Below are positions 25,439 to 34,570 of a stretch of DNA of 64,000 nucleotides, in pieces. Position 1 is the stretch's first letter; each line of letters begins with the position of its first letter. The notes below the pieces were generated by a model that saw only the letters and a list, made by a program, of their open reading frames with translations, ran no database searches and had not been told where the DNA came from. Source of the stretch: Pseudomonadota bacterium (GTDB lineage Bacteria > Pseudomonadota > Gammaproteobacteria > Xanthomonadales > Xanthomonadaceae); assembly GCA_023419315.1 (NCBI GenBank), contig JAEZYE010000044.1:1-64000 (forward strand). Direction: 5' to 3'. A program made the position numbers and the translations under genes.

Positions 25439-26191
25439 TTACAACTCGCGCACCCAGATATTGCGGAAGCTGACTTTGGCGTCGTGATCCTGCAGGGAAA
25501 TCGGGGCGCAGCCATGCGGCGGATATGAGGGCGAGCCGATGTATTCGGTTTTGCCCGACACGACCGTGTCGTTCTGCACCAGTACGCCGTTATGCAGCAC
25601 GGTGATGCGCGCCGGTGAAACCAGGCCGCCGCCTTCGGAGAAGCGCGGCGCTTTCCAGATGACGTCGTACACCTGCCATTGGCCGGGTGCGCGCGATGCA
25701 TTCACCAGCGGAATCGCCTGTTTGTAGATCGACGCTGCCTGCCCATTGGAATACGTGGGGTTGTCGTAGCTGTCGAGCACCTGCAACTCGTAGACCTCCT
25801 GCAGGAAGATGCCGCTGTTGCCACGTTGCTGTCCCTCGAATCCGCGGGTGTCGGCGGGCGTGCGCCATTCCATGTGCAACTGGATGTCGCAGAAACGCTG
25901 CTTCGTGCGAATGCCCTTGCTGCCCGGCACCACGGTCACCGCTCCGTCGGCGACGGCCCAGGGCGCGCTGCCGCCCTGCTCGCCTTCCCATGCCGAAAGA
26001 TCCTTGCCATCGAACAGGACCACCGCGTCCGAGGGCGCGGCGTTGGCAGGCGTCGCCACGCTTGCCGGTACCGGCTTCCAGACTTCGGTCGCGGCAGGGT
26101 CACGCTGGGGGTCGCCATTGGCCCGGGCGAATGCGGGAGCGATCGCCAGTACACAGGTGGCGAGCAGAATCGGTGAGGTCATCCGGATCAT
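25439..26191 (-). CDS. DUF1080 (3-keto-disaccharide hydrolase-like) exported protein
   Basis: This 250-residue protein has a signal peptide (MTSPILLATCVLAIAPAFARA) and one DUF1080/PF06439 jelly-roll domain: AVVLFDGKDLSAWEG, FCDIQLHMEWRTP, GNSGIFLQEVYELQVLDSY and SFRNIWVREL. The family includes 3-keto-glycoside hydrolases/lyases that act after C3 oxidation. It is therefore placed downstream of the GMC dehydrogenase in function and in transcription. ATG 26191 gives the signal peptide directly. Confidence 0.9.
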   Translation of the reverse strand: MIRMTSPILLATCVLAIAPAFARANGDPQRDPAATEVWKPVPASVATPANAAPSDAVVLFDGKDLSAWEGEQGGSAPWAVADGAVTVVPGSKGIRTKQRFCDIQLHMEWRTPADTRGFEGQQRGNSGIFLQEVYELQVLDSYDNPTYSNGQAASIYKQAIPLVNASRAPGQWQVYDVIWKAPRFSEGGGLVSPARITVLHNGVLVQNDTVVSGKTEYIGSPSYPPHGCAPISLQDHDAKVSFRNIWVREL

Positions 26192-26238
26192 GGGGTTCCT
26201 GCTGTGCGGGCTCGTTTCGGGCGTCGGATTGGTGCGGC

Positions 26239-26814
26239 TCATTCGAAGGCCCACGCGGGCGTACCCGGCGTGTAAGGCACGTCGCCTTCGTAACGGCCCG
26301 GAATGGCGACATATTGCAGGGCCTGCGTCGCGCCGGTTTCCGAGGTGAAGTAGCTGAAAATCGTCAGCTGCTTGATCATCGTGAAGTAGTGCGGTTTGAG
26401 CGGTCCGCGATTGGCGCCCCCCTCCTTCGCCGTGGTCGCCAGGTGCGTCCGCGCTTCGGCATCCAGCGTGCGCAGCAGCGCGGTGCGTGCCTCCGGCGTC
26501 AGCGCAAGGAAGCGTTGGCCGCCGCGCCGGTCCAGATCGATCAGGCCAGCGCGGAAAATCGCCTGGTTCTCCGGGGTGTAGCAATCGGCCACGTAGCGCG
26601 CAATGAAAGCGCCAGCGCCCGCATCCTTGGCGCCCGGGGTTCGGGTTCTTGGCAGGATGGTGTCGGCCACTTCATCGAGCAGAGCGGCATCGGTTTCGGT
26701 GAATGCATTGGCACCGTCATCGGCGGGCGTCTGCGCGAAGCCGAACGCCGGCATTCCGATCATGGCCGCGCCGGTCGCGGCGGCGATCATCTTCAGCAGT
26801 TCCCGACGTTCCAT
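26239..26814 (-). CDS. Gluconate 2-dehydrogenase subunit 3-family protein
   Basis: This 191-residue protein starts MERRELLKMIAAATGAAMIG, a twin-arginine-like export signal, then a gluconate_2-dh3 domain (ETDAALLDEVADTILPRT, YFTMIKQLTIFSYFTSE). Such subunits partner GMC flavoproteins that oxidise sugars in the periplasm and may aid their export and stability. The ATG overlaps the stop of the GMC gene (ATGA), confirming the pair. No cytochrome c subunit is encoded nearby. Confidence 0.9.
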   Translation of the reverse strand: MERRELLKMIAAATGAAMIGMPAFGFAQTPADDGANAFTETDAALLDEVADTILPRTRTPGAKDAGAGAFIARYVADCYTPENQAIFRAGLIDLDRRGGQRFLALTPEARTALLRTLDAEARTHLATTAKEGGANRGPLKPHYFTMIKQLTIFSYFTSETGATQALQYVAIPGRYEGDVPYTPGTPAWAFE

Positions 26815-28499
26815 CACAGGCTCCCCGCTTTCAGTTCGCGCACCGCATGGTCGGCCGCGCGTGCCGTCATCGCCATGTACGTCAGCGAAGGATTCACGCA
26901 GGCGCTGGAGGTCATGCATGCACCGTCGGTCACGTAGACGTTCGGCGCATCCCAGACCTGGTTGTGCATGTTCAACACCGAATTCCTGCGGTCGCGCCCC
27001 ATCCGCGCGGTGCCCATCTCGTGGATGCCCATGCCCGGCGCGTAGTCATGGTCGTGCGCCTGGACATCCTTGACGCCTGCGGCTTCCAGCATCTCGGCGG
27101 CATCGGCGGCCATGTCCTTGCGCATGGCCATTTCGTTCTCGCGCATTGATACATCCATCGCCAGCACGGGTAAACCCCACTTGTCCTTGCGGTCCGGATC
27201 CAGGCTGATCCGGTTCTCGTGGTAAGGCAGCATCTCGCCGAAGCCGGTCATGCCGATCCGCCAGTCGCCCGGCTGCGTCAGCGCGTCCTTCAGTTCGGCG
27301 CCGATGTTGAGTTCGGCGATCTCGCGCGACCAGCCCATGCGACTGGCGCCACCCTGGTAACCGAAGCCGCGCAGGTAGGCGCGCCTGTCGGTGCCGACAT
27401 TGCGGAAACGCGGGATATAGAAGCCGCAGGGACGCCGGCCGAAGTAGTACTTGTCCTCGTAGCCATCGACGCGTCCGGACGCACCGACGCGGAAATGGTG
27501 GTCCATGACGTTGTGCCCCAGTTCGCCCGAGGAAGAACCCAGGCCGCCCTCCCACACATCGGTGGCGGAGTTCATCAGCAACCACGTCGAGTTGAACGAG
27601 GACGCATTGAGGAAGATGACCTTCGCCGTGTACTGGTACGTCTGGCCATTCTCGGCGTCGATGATCTCCACCCCGCGTGCGCGCTTGCGGTCCTTGTCAT
27701 AAAGGACTTCCTTGACGATGGAGAACGGGCGCAGCGTCAGGTTGCCCGTCTTCATCGCGGCGGGCAGCGTGGCCGACTGGGTGGAAAAATACGCGCCGAA
27801 CGGACAACCCAGGATGCACTTGTTGCGGTACTGGCAGTTGACGCGGCCTTGCTCCGGCCTCGGCTCAGTGATGTTGGCGGTGCGCGAGTGGATCAGGTGG
27901 CGCGTGCCGCCGAACGCCTGCTTGATTCGCGCGGCGACATCTTTCTCGACGATGTTCAAGGGAATCGGCGGAAGAAATTCGCCGTCGGGCAGCACGTCCA
28001 GGCCCTCGCGGGTGCCGGCGATGCCGGCGAACTTCTCCACATAGTCGTACCAGGGCGCGATGTCGGCATAGCGGATCGGCCAGTCGGTGGCGATGCCCTC
28101 TTTCAGGTTCGCTTCGAAATCCAGATCCGACAAGCGATAGCTCTGTCGCCCCCACAGCAGTGATCGGCCGCCGACGTGGTAGCCGCGATACCAGTCGAAA
28201 CGCTTGGTTTCGGTGTAGGGGCAATCCTGTTCGTTGGCCCACATGTCCAGCGTGTTCTCGCCCAGGCCACCATCACGCACGCGCACCGGAAATTTCGCCC
28301 GCATCGCCTGGGTGGGATGGTTGCGATGCGGGAAGTCCCACGACTCCTTCGTCGCATTCACGTAGTCCTTGATGTGCTCGATGTTGCGGCCGCGTTCCAG
28401 CATGAGGACCTTGAGGCCTTTTTCGGTCAGTTCCTTGGCGGCCCAGCCGCCACTGATTCCCGAGCCAACGACGATGGCGTCGTAATGATTGTCTGCCAT
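26814..28499 (-). CDS. GMC-family FAD oxidoreductase, sugar 3-dehydrogenase-like
   Basis: This 561-residue flavoprotein has an N-terminal FAD-binding loop (AIVVGSGISGGWAAKEL), GGRSLLWGRQSYR, a cysteine region CQYRNKCILGCPFGAYFS, and the C-terminal GMC histidine region GIHEMGTARMG with NPSLTYMAMTARAAD. These are features of the gluconate/glucoside-3-dehydrogenase large subunit. With subunit 3 it likely oxidises a glycoside at C3 and passes electrons to the respiratory chain. Its own export probably relies on the partner signal. It lies 26 bases after the TIM-barrel gene. Confidence 0.9.
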   Translation of the reverse strand: MADNHYDAIVVGSGISGGWAAKELTEKGLKVLMLERGRNIEHIKDYVNATKESWDFPHRNHPTQAMRAKFPVRVRDGGLGENTLDMWANEQDCPYTETKRFDWYRGYHVGGRSLLWGRQSYRLSDLDFEANLKEGIATDWPIRYADIAPWYDYVEKFAGIAGTREGLDVLPDGEFLPPIPLNIVEKDVAARIKQAFGGTRHLIHSRTANITEPRPEQGRVNCQYRNKCILGCPFGAYFSTQSATLPAAMKTGNLTLRPFSIVKEVLYDKDRKRARGVEIIDAENGQTYQYTAKVIFLNASSFNSTWLLMNSATDVWEGGLGSSSGELGHNVMDHHFRVGASGRVDGYEDKYYFGRRPCGFYIPRFRNVGTDRRAYLRGFGYQGGASRMGWSREIAELNIGAELKDALTQPGDWRIGMTGFGEMLPYHENRISLDPDRKDKWGLPVLAMDVSMRENEMAMRKDMAADAAEMLEAAGVKDVQAHDHDYAPGMGIHEMGTARMGRDRRNSVLNMHNQVWDAPNVYVTDGACMTSSACVNPSLTYMAMTARAADHAVRELKAGSL

Positions 28500-28525
28500 G
28501 GGGATTCCCTGGGTGGATATCGGTT

Positions 28526-29404
28526 TCAGACGTCGCAGAGGCGTATCGCCTCGCGCAGTGAAGCAACGGGATCGGCGGCGGCCGGCATGAATTCCTGCGC
28601 CACGTACCCATCGAAGCCGGTGTCGCGAATCGCGCGACAGATGGCGGGATAGTTGAGCTCCTGGTCGTCGCCAATCTCGTGGCGCCCCGGCACGCCCGCC
28701 GTGTGGTAATGCTTGAAGAAAGCGTGGTGCTTGCGGATGGTGGCGATCACGTCGCCTTCCATGATCTGCATGTGGTAGATGTCGTACAGCAGGCCGAACT
28801 GGTCGGAGCCCAGGCGTTCGCACAGCGCCGCGCCCCAGTCTGAGCGATCGCACAGGTAGTCGGGGTGGTCCACCTTGGAGTTCAACAGTTCCATTACCAG
28901 CATCACGCCGCGCTTTTCGGCGTGGCCCAGGATCCGCTTCAAACCCGCTTCGGCGTTGGCCAGCCCTTCCTGCGGATCCATGCCGTTGCGATTGCCGGAA
29001 AAGCAGATGAGATTGCGGTAGCCGGCATCGGCCACCCAATCGATATGGCGCGTATAGCGCTCGACCAGCTGATCGTGGAATTCACGGGCGGCGAAGCCCT
29101 TGTCCAGGCCCAGTTCCGCGCCGTTGCACATCGAACTGAACACGCCATGCGCTTTCAGGGTGGGCCAATCCGTTGGGCCAACGAGATCAATGGCGGCAAA
29201 ACCGATGCCCCTCACCGTCTCGCACAATTGCGCAATCGACAGCTTGGGGAACGTCCACCGGGCGACGGAGTGTTTCAGCGTACCTTTGAGTGGCGCCATT
29301 GCAGCCGCAGCGGACATCCGCCCGGCGCTGGCGAGCCCCACGCCGCCCACCACTGCGACGCGCAATGCATCCCGACGGGTGAATCCCCTGCCCTGCGTGT
29401 TCAT
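28526..29404 (-). CDS. TAT-exported hydroxypyruvate isomerase-like TIM-barrel protein
   Basis: This 292-residue protein has a twin-arginine signal (FTRRDALRVAVVGGVGLASAG) and an AP_endonuc_2 barrel with ELLNSKVDHPDYLCDRSDWG, LLYDIYHMQIMEGD, HTAGVPGRHEIG and GYVAQEFMP, as in hydroxypyruvate isomerase-like proteins. It is the first gene of the right operon, 162 bases from the LacI-type operator. A periplasmic place suggests action on keto-sugars made by the GMC enzyme rather than on hydroxypyruvate itself. Confidence 0.85.
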   Translation of the reverse strand: MNTQGRGFTRRDALRVAVVGGVGLASAGRMSAAAAMAPLKGTLKHSVARWTFPKLSIAQLCETVRGIGFAAIDLVGPTDWPTLKAHGVFSSMCNGAELGLDKGFAAREFHDQLVERYTRHIDWVADAGYRNLICFSGNRNGMDPQEGLANAEAGLKRILGHAEKRGVMLVMELLNSKVDHPDYLCDRSDWGAALCERLGSDQFGLLYDIYHMQIMEGDVIATIRKHHAFFKHYHTAGVPGRHEIGDDQELNYPAICRAIRDTGFDGYVAQEFMPAAADPVASLREAIRLCDV

Positions 29405-29898
29405 TTACAACGCCGCGAAACACGGGCGCTGGAACCCCGGTACCGGGACATCAGCATGAGTACGGAACCGGTATCCGGCGCCATGTGACATGCCGGTTCG
29501 ATCGAATGGCCATCCATCGATTTTCCGGCCTCCCAACCGGGACGAATCTGCAGCGATTCGCCTCAATGCAATCGATTGCACCATAAGGCAGCGCGTCAGT
29601 CGGATGCAAGACGCTGTGCACGAATTCCATGCTGCGGAGCACAACGATCCGGATGTTGGCGGACGGCGGATGCCCCATGTCGTCGTGCATGTTTGCGAGT
29701 CGTCGCTTAGCTGCAGCGTCCACCCGACACCTGATGGGTGAAAACGTCCGCGGCTCATCGCCATTGCGCGACGCGCCGCGCATGAGGCCGCTGTGTTTGC
29801 CAGTTCTGCAGGGCACTTCTATTCACCCTCGCACCACATGCGCACTCCCAGACTCCGCACGCAGCGGGCCGCCACCATTTCGCGGCGAGGAAGCGCAC
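29405..29898. other. Divergent intergenic region with LacI operator
   Basis: These 494 bases separate the right sugar operon (-) from the beta-helix gene (+). The palindrome at 29567-29580 is the only clear element. An open frame runs upstream of the beta-helix start but lacks a ribosome site and protein-like composition, so I treat it as noncoding. Confidence 0.55.
29567..29580. promoter_or_regulatory. LacI-type operator, right operon
   Basis: TGCAATCGATTGCA is a perfect palindrome identical to the 14-bp core of the operator at 20836-20853. It precedes the right operon by 162 bases. Two identical sites at opposite ends of one regulon support control by the local LacI-type regulator, possibly with looping. 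Confidence 0.7.
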
Positions 29899-31251
29899 AT
29901 GAGCCGCAGTTCGCAACGCGCCATGGGTTCGATGCTTGTCGCTGTGTGTGGCCTGGTCGTGGCCCTCACCCACTTCAACGCACGTGCGGCCAACATTCCC
30001 GTCAGCAATTGCAATGACAATGGCCCCGGCAGTCTGCGTGCCGCGATCGCAGCCGCGGCCAGCGGCGATGTCATCGATCTGCGCGCCCTGGCCTGCCCTC
30101 GTATCGTGTTGAGTGGCGGCGGCCTGTACTTCGGACAGGACACTTTGACGGTCAAGGGACCGGGACGCCAACGGTTGGCGATTGACGGTGCGTGGTTCGG
30201 CAATCGCGCGATTGAGCACTGGGGAAACGGCACGCTGCGCATCGAAGGCCTGACGATCGAGAACTCGCGTGATGAGCTGGGCGGTTCGCACGACATGGGC
30301 GGCTGCATCAAGTCGCTGGGAAATGTCGAACTGCTGCGCACGCGCGTGCATCACTGCCTGCTCGTCGTCAGCGATGACATCTATTGGACCGAAGAAGGTC
30401 GCGGCGGCGCCCTCTATGCGTCCGGAAACGTCCGGGTGGACCGCAGCGTCATATCCGACGCACATGTCACGACATTCGGCTATGGCGGTGCGATCAATGC
30501 CGGCGGCACGGTGACCGTCGTGGATAGCGAAATCCGCGACAGCTCGGCGTATTACGGCGGAGGCATTGCGGCCAACGAACTGACGCTGCGCCGCTCCCTG
30601 GTCACCGGCAACCGCGCCCGCGTCGGCGGCGGGCTGCATGTCGAAGGCCCCGCGCTGATCAGGAATTCCACGATCTCCGGCAACATCGCGTCCGAACCGC
30701 AGCACCCGGCCCGCGACGAGGTACTGGCCGCAGGCGGCATGAATGCATATGCCCGCCCGGTCATCACCAACAGCACCTTCAGCGGAAACTCGGCCGAGTA
30801 CTGGAGCGCGATCCTGTTCCAGGGCGACGGCGCGGACATTGTCAACAGCACGATTGCCTTCAACGACAACACTCGGGACTGCCGAGGCGCGGTACGTTCA
30901 ATCCAGACCCTCGATCTGGAAAGCTCGATTGTCGCGAGGAACACGTGCGCAGGCGCACCTTCCACCGACCTCTCCGTGTACGTCGGCACCGTCGACGGTG
31001 CGCACAACCTCGTCGAGTCCTCCGATGCGGGCCTGCCCGTCGATACGATCAACGCGGACCCGCAGCTCACGCCGCTGGCGGACAACGGCGGGCCGACACC
31101 GACGCATCTTCTGTCACGCGGCAGCCCCGCGATCGATCGCGGCAGCAATCTGCCGGACCTGCGTTACGACCAGCGTGGCCGCCCGTTCCGTCGCGTCCGT
31201 GGCGCCGCGCCCGACATCGGCGCAACCGAGAGTGCGTTTCGCAGGCCGTGA
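29899..31251 (+). CDS. Exported parallel beta-helix protein (choice-of-anchor Q type)
   Basis: This 450-residue protein has a signal peptide (MGSMLVAVCGLVVALTHFNARA), then NDNGPGSLRAAIAAAASGDVIDL, the usual opening of right-handed beta-helix surface proteins. Repeated turns follow (IRNSTISGNIAS, ITNSTFSGNSAE, DIVNSTIAFNDNT). It ends with the choice-of-anchor Q-like segment DNGGPTPTHLLSRGSPAIDRGS and DQRGRPFRR. It is likely cell-surface or secreted; ligand unknown. ATG 29899 has AGGAAG before it. Confidence 0.8.
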   Translation: MSRSSQRAMGSMLVAVCGLVVALTHFNARAANIPVSNCNDNGPGSLRAAIAAAASGDVIDLRALACPRIVLSGGGLYFGQDTLTVKGPGRQRLAIDGAWFGNRAIEHWGNGTLRIEGLTIENSRDELGGSHDMGGCIKSLGNVELLRTRVHHCLLVVSDDIYWTEEGRGGALYASGNVRVDRSVISDAHVTTFGYGGAINAGGTVTVVDSEIRDSSAYYGGGIAANELTLRRSLVTGNRARVGGGLHVEGPALIRNSTISGNIASEPQHPARDEVLAAGGMNAYARPVITNSTFSGNSAEYWSAILFQGDGADIVNSTIAFNDNTRDCRGAVRSIQTLDLESSIVARNTCAGAPSTDLSVYVGTVDGAHNLVESSDAGLPVDTINADPQLTPLADNGGPTPTHLLSRGSPAIDRGSNLPDLRYDQRGRPFRRVRGAAPDIGATESAFRRP

Positions 31252-31314
31252 TGCATGTCGTTGATGCTTCACCGGCCTGCTGCCGGCATGTCCGGACGTG
31301 CCTGATTCCGCTGT

Positions 31315-32010
31315 TCACAGCTTCACGAAGCGCTGGATCTTCCTCGCCAGCCATCCGCTGAACACCAGCGGGGCGTCCAGTGCGGACACGCAGATGCAGG
31401 GCACGCCGGGTGCGGTGACGGGCTGGTGCTCCACGTCTTCATCGAGGTCGGCCACATCGCCGGGCGCGAAGGACCCCAGCGTGTCGTTGTAGGCGCCGCG
31501 CAGGATCTGGGTCAGTTCGCTGCGACCATGGCTGTGCATGGGGAGGCATTTGCCCGGTGCAATCTTCAGCATGATCAGCGACGGCATCTGCTCGGCGCGG
31601 ATGCAGTGCACGCCCGGTGCGATCCAGCGCCAGCGCAGTGCGCGCATCGAGTCGCCGAAGTACGGATGCAGTGATGCGGGCAGATGATCGGGATCGGCTT
31701 CCGGTCGTTCGGACCGTGGCGCTGATTCGGTGTGCACGTTGGCTGGAATCGGCGCAGGCGTCAGCGCCGGTGCGGCTTCGGTGAGCCGTGCCAGCATGGA
31801 TTCGCGCAGTGCGCTGCGCCGTTCATCGGTCACCACGGGCTGGGTCTGTTCCAGCAACGCCGAGCCGATGGCTTCGGCTTCACGGAGGCGTTTCCGGCAC
31901 TCGGCGCAATGTTCCAGATGAGCACTGGCGACGATGCTCAGCGGTGCATCCAGCGCGCCCGCGGCATAACTCATCAGGGTGGATTCGTGCAGGTGGTGGC
32001 GCGGATTCAT
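31315..32010 (-). CDS. chrR: ChrR-type zinc/cupin anti-sigma factor
   Basis: This 231-residue protein has an N-terminal zinc anti-sigma domain with H6, H31, C35 and C38, the same spacing as the zinc ligands known for Rhodobacter ChrR. A C-terminal cupin domain carries H159, H161, E165 and H195 as likely metal ligands. ChrR holds its ECF sigma factor inactive and releases it in response to singlet oxygen or organic peroxide, with the cupin required for signalling. The start overlaps the sigma stop (ATGA), as for cognate pairs. Confidence 0.9.
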   Translation of the reverse strand: MNPRHHLHESTLMSYAAGALDAPLSIVASAHLEHCAECRKRLREAEAIGSALLEQTQPVVTDERRSALRESMLARLTEAAPALTPAPIPANVHTESAPRSERPEADPDHLPASLHPYFGDSMRALRWRWIAPGVHCIRAEQMPSLIMLKIAPGKCLPMHSHGRSELTQILRGAYNDTLGSFAPGDVADLDEDVEHQPVTAPGVPCICVSALDAPLVFSGWLARKIQRFVKL

Positions 32011-32546
32011 GGCGCGCCTCCCACCTTGGACTGCAGTTGCAGGAAGGCACGGCGCAGGTGCGATTTCACCGTGCCCAACGGCATGCCGAGCGCGTCGGCA
32101 ATCTCGCTGTGGCTCTTGGCTTCGAAGTAGGACATCCGCACCAGTCGCGCCTGCACCGCGGGCAGTTCGTTGATGCGCTGGCGCAGGCGCGCCTGATCCG
32201 AGTACTGCTCTGCGCTGCTGCGTTCATACGCATCGCTCACGGCCGCGTTCTCGACTGCGGCCTGCACCTGAATCCAGCTGCGCTCGCGACGCACGCGATC
32301 GATATGCAGGTTGCGCGCGATGCGGTAGAGCCAGGTGCTCAACGTGCCCTGCGTTGCATCGAAATCCGAAGCGCGCTGCCACACCCGCAACAGACATTCC
32401 TGCGCAAGCTCCTCGGCCACGGCCTCGGTCGTGCCCAGTCCGCGCAGGTAGACGCACAGTCTGGGCATGAAGTGATCGTAGATGCGCATGAAGCTGTCGC
32501 GATCGAGCCGGCGCGCGACGCCGTCCATGTCATCGGTCCAGTTCAT
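32007..32546 (-). CDS. ECF sigma factor, RpoE/ChrR-partner type
   Basis: This 179-residue sigma-70 family ECF protein has region 2 (SFMRIYDHFMPRLCVYLRGLG, WLYRIARNLHIDRVRRER) and region 4 (LPAVQARLVRMSYFEAKSHSEIADALGMPLGTVKSHLRRAF). Coupling to a ChrR-type anti-sigma puts it in the ECF11/RpoE group controlling responses to singlet oxygen. ATG 32546 (MNWTDDMDG) is chosen from alignment logic; the open frame extends to 32711, so a longer form is possible. It is divergent from the lipid operon, its likely target. I could not find a convincing promoter consensus by eye. Confidence 0.85.
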   Translation of the reverse strand: MNWTDDMDGVARRLDRDSFMRIYDHFMPRLCVYLRGLGTTEAVAEELAQECLLRVWQRASDFDATQGTLSTWLYRIARNLHIDRVRRERSWIQVQAAVENAAVSDAYERSSAEQYSDQARLRQRINELPAVQARLVRMSYFEAKSHSEIADALGMPLGTVKSHLRRAFLQLQSKVGGAP

Positions 32547-32689
32547 CGGCTCATTGGTCGGCTGCTGTGAACTGGACACGATGCGCGCGGTATCGAGGGA
32601 AATGTGGTTTTTGCCTGGGTCAGGGTACATCGGCATCGGCGGCACAGGGGTGAAGGCGGTTTCCTTCTCTACGTACCGGGGCGCCGTTT

Positions 32690-32713
32690 GGATGCATCGG
32701 GGCGGGTGCATCC
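32690..32713. promoter_or_regulatory. Inverted repeat GGATGCA-N10-TGCATCC upstream of lipid operon
   Basis: Seven-base perfect arms separated by ten bases lie between the divergent sigma gene and the lipid operon, 50 bases before the latter's first ATG. It may be a regulator site or a leader hairpin. No cognate factor is known. Confidence 0.35.
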
Positions 32714-32762
32714 GAATGCGACGCCCGTGCGTAAACCGGACAAAACCTCACGCGGAGTCTTT

Positions 32763-33581
32763 ATGCGCATCGCCTGGCTGATGCTGTGCCTGCCCTTCGG
32801 CGCCATGGGCGCCCCGCTCCAGCGCTTCGACGGCACCGCCACGACCTCCGATGGGCGCATCGCCTATCGCGAAGTCCATTGGCAGCGCGGAACCGGGGAC
32901 GGCGCCGAACGCTGGGTGCAGTACGAATGCCCGGATGGCCGACCGTTCGCCCGCAAGCAGATGCCGGCTTCGGCGCTGACGCAGGTGCGCGGCTATGGAT
33001 GGGAGGATCGGCGCAGCGGCCAGGCCGCTTCCATCAATGCCGCCGGCGGAACCGTGCGCATCAGTTGGAAGGAGGATGCCTCGGCGAACGTGCGTGCGAG
33101 CCGGATTCCGCTTCCCTCGGATGCAGTGATCGATACCGGCTTCGACGCCGCTGTCCGCAATCACTGGGCGGCGCTGATGCGCGGCGAGCGTCTCAGCCTG
33201 TCATTTCTCGTGCCGGGCCGGCAGCGCTTCTATCCGGTGCAGGTGCATCGCCGCAACCCCGTGCGATGGCAAGGCATTCCCGCGCAATCCATCGAGGTCA
33301 AACTGGATACCTGGTACGGCGTGGTCGCGCAGCGCCTGTCATTGGTCTATGCGGACGCGGATCGGCGGCTGCTGGAGTTCCGCGGTCCGAGCAATCTGCG
33401 CAACGCGCAGGGCGGCTATCCGATGGTCACGGTGCGCTTCACCGAAGCGGCGAGCGCGCGTTCCGCGCAGGAATGGCAACAGGCATGGGGACGGCCTCTG
33501 GTGGACCGGTGCGCGGCGACAGGCTCCGCATCGGCCCGCAAGGCGGCCGCCGGTGCATCCATTGCTGGCTTCGGTCCGTAG
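32763..33581 (+). CDS. DUF6134-like exported protein, first gene of lipid operon
   Basis: This 272-residue protein has a short signal peptide (MRIAWLMLCLPFGAMGAP) and a single beta-rich domain (GTATTSDGRIAYREVHWQRG, FDAAVRNHWAALMRGERLSLSFLVPGR, EVKLDTWYGVVAQRLSLVYA), which I associate with DUF6134. It is expected to be periplasmic. Function is unknown, but its position at the head of a membrane-lipid modification operon suggests an envelope role. Confidence 0.65.
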   Translation: MRIAWLMLCLPFGAMGAPLQRFDGTATTSDGRIAYREVHWQRGTGDGAERWVQYECPDGRPFARKQMPASALTQVRGYGWEDRRSGQAASINAAGGTVRISWKEDASANVRASRIPLPSDAVIDTGFDAAVRNHWAALMRGERLSLSFLVPGRQRFYPVQVHRRNPVRWQGIPAQSIEVKLDTWYGVVAQRLSLVYADADRRLLEFRGPSNLRNAQGGYPMVTVRFTEAASARSAQEWQQAWGRPLVDRCAATGSASARKAAAGASIAGFGP

Positions 33582-33609
33582 ACCTTCCTACGAACTTCGA
33601 GAACCCTGC

Positions 33610-34569
33610 ATGGACTCCACAGCGCCCCTACCCCGCCGACGCGAGCGTCTGCTGCGCACGGTGCAACGCTGGTTCGATACCCGCAGCCGCGGTGATGCGC
33701 CGCCGATCGAACCGGCGCAGGCGGGCCGGATCGACGGGTTGCGTGCCATCCCCTTCGCGCTGCTCCATCTTGGATGCCTGGGCGTCCTCTGGGTGGGTGT
33801 CTCGGGTTTCGCCATCGCGGTCGCGGTCGCGCTGTATGCCGTGCGGATGTTCGCGATCACCGCGTTCTACCACCGCTATTTCTCCCATCGCACGTTCCAG
33901 GCTTCGCGTCCGGTGCAGTTCGTGTTCGCGGTCATCGGCGCCTCCAGCGTGCAACGCGGACCGCTGTGGTGGGCCGCACACCATCGCCAGCATCATCGCC
34001 ACGCCGATGGCCCGCTGGATCCGCACTCGCCGCATGAGGTTGGATTCTGGCGCAGCCATATGGGCTGGTTCCTGACGCGGGAGGCATTCGCCACCGATGC
34101 CGCGCGCATTCCGGATCTGGTGCGTTTTCCCGAACTGCGCTGGCTGGATCGCTTCGACACGCTGGTGCCCGTGCTGCTGGCCGCGGGTCTATACGCACTC
34201 GGCGCGCTGCTGGAAACCGTCGCGCCCGACCTGCAGACATCGGGGCCGCAACTGCTGGTGTGGGGATTCTTCGTTTCGACGGTGGTGCTGTTCCATGCAA
34301 CGGTCACGATCAACTCGCTGGCGCACCGCTACGGCCGCCGCCGCTTCGATACGCGCGATGACAGCCGCAACAATTTCTGGCTGGCGCTGCTGACGTTCGG
34401 CGAAGGCTGGCACAACAACCACCACTTCTTCCCGGGCACCGCACGGCAGGGTTTTCGTTGGTGGGAGATCGATCTGACGTGGTACGGCCTGCGTGCAATG
34501 GCGGCGCTGGGGCTCGTGCACGGACTCAAGCCCATTCCCGATTGGGTGCTGGCCAAGGCGAGGAACTGA
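33610..34569 (+). CDS. Fatty acid desaturase (acyl-CoA/acyl-lipid delta-9 type)
   Basis: This 319-residue membrane enzyme has the three histidine boxes of integral-membrane desaturases: HRYFSH, HHRQHHRHAD and HNNHHFF near the C-terminus, which bind the diiron centre. Hydrophobic stretches flank them. It introduces a double bond into saturated acyl chains, supplying unsaturated substrate for the CFA-type methyltransferases encoded further along. It lies 28 bases after the DUF6134 gene. Confidence 0.9.
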   Translation: MDSTAPLPRRRERLLRTVQRWFDTRSRGDAPPIEPAQAGRIDGLRAIPFALLHLGCLGVLWVGVSGFAIAVAVALYAVRMFAITAFYHRYFSHRTFQASRPVQFVFAVIGASSVQRGPLWWAAHHRQHHRHADGPLDPHSPHEVGFWRSHMGWFLTREAFATDAARIPDLVRFPELRWLDRFDTLVPVLLAAGLYALGALLETVAPDLQTSGPQLLVWGFFVSTVVLFHATVTINSLAHRYGRRRFDTRDDSRNNFWLALLTFGEGWHNNHHFFPGTARQGFRWWEIDLTWYGLRAMAALGLVHGLKPIPDWVLAKARN

Positions 34570-34570
34570 C

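Noticed and set aside
29629..29898. N-terminal extension of the beta-helix protein
   Set aside because: The extra 90 codons lack a ribosome site and protein-like composition; the ATG at 29899 starts a proper signal peptide with AGGAAG before it.
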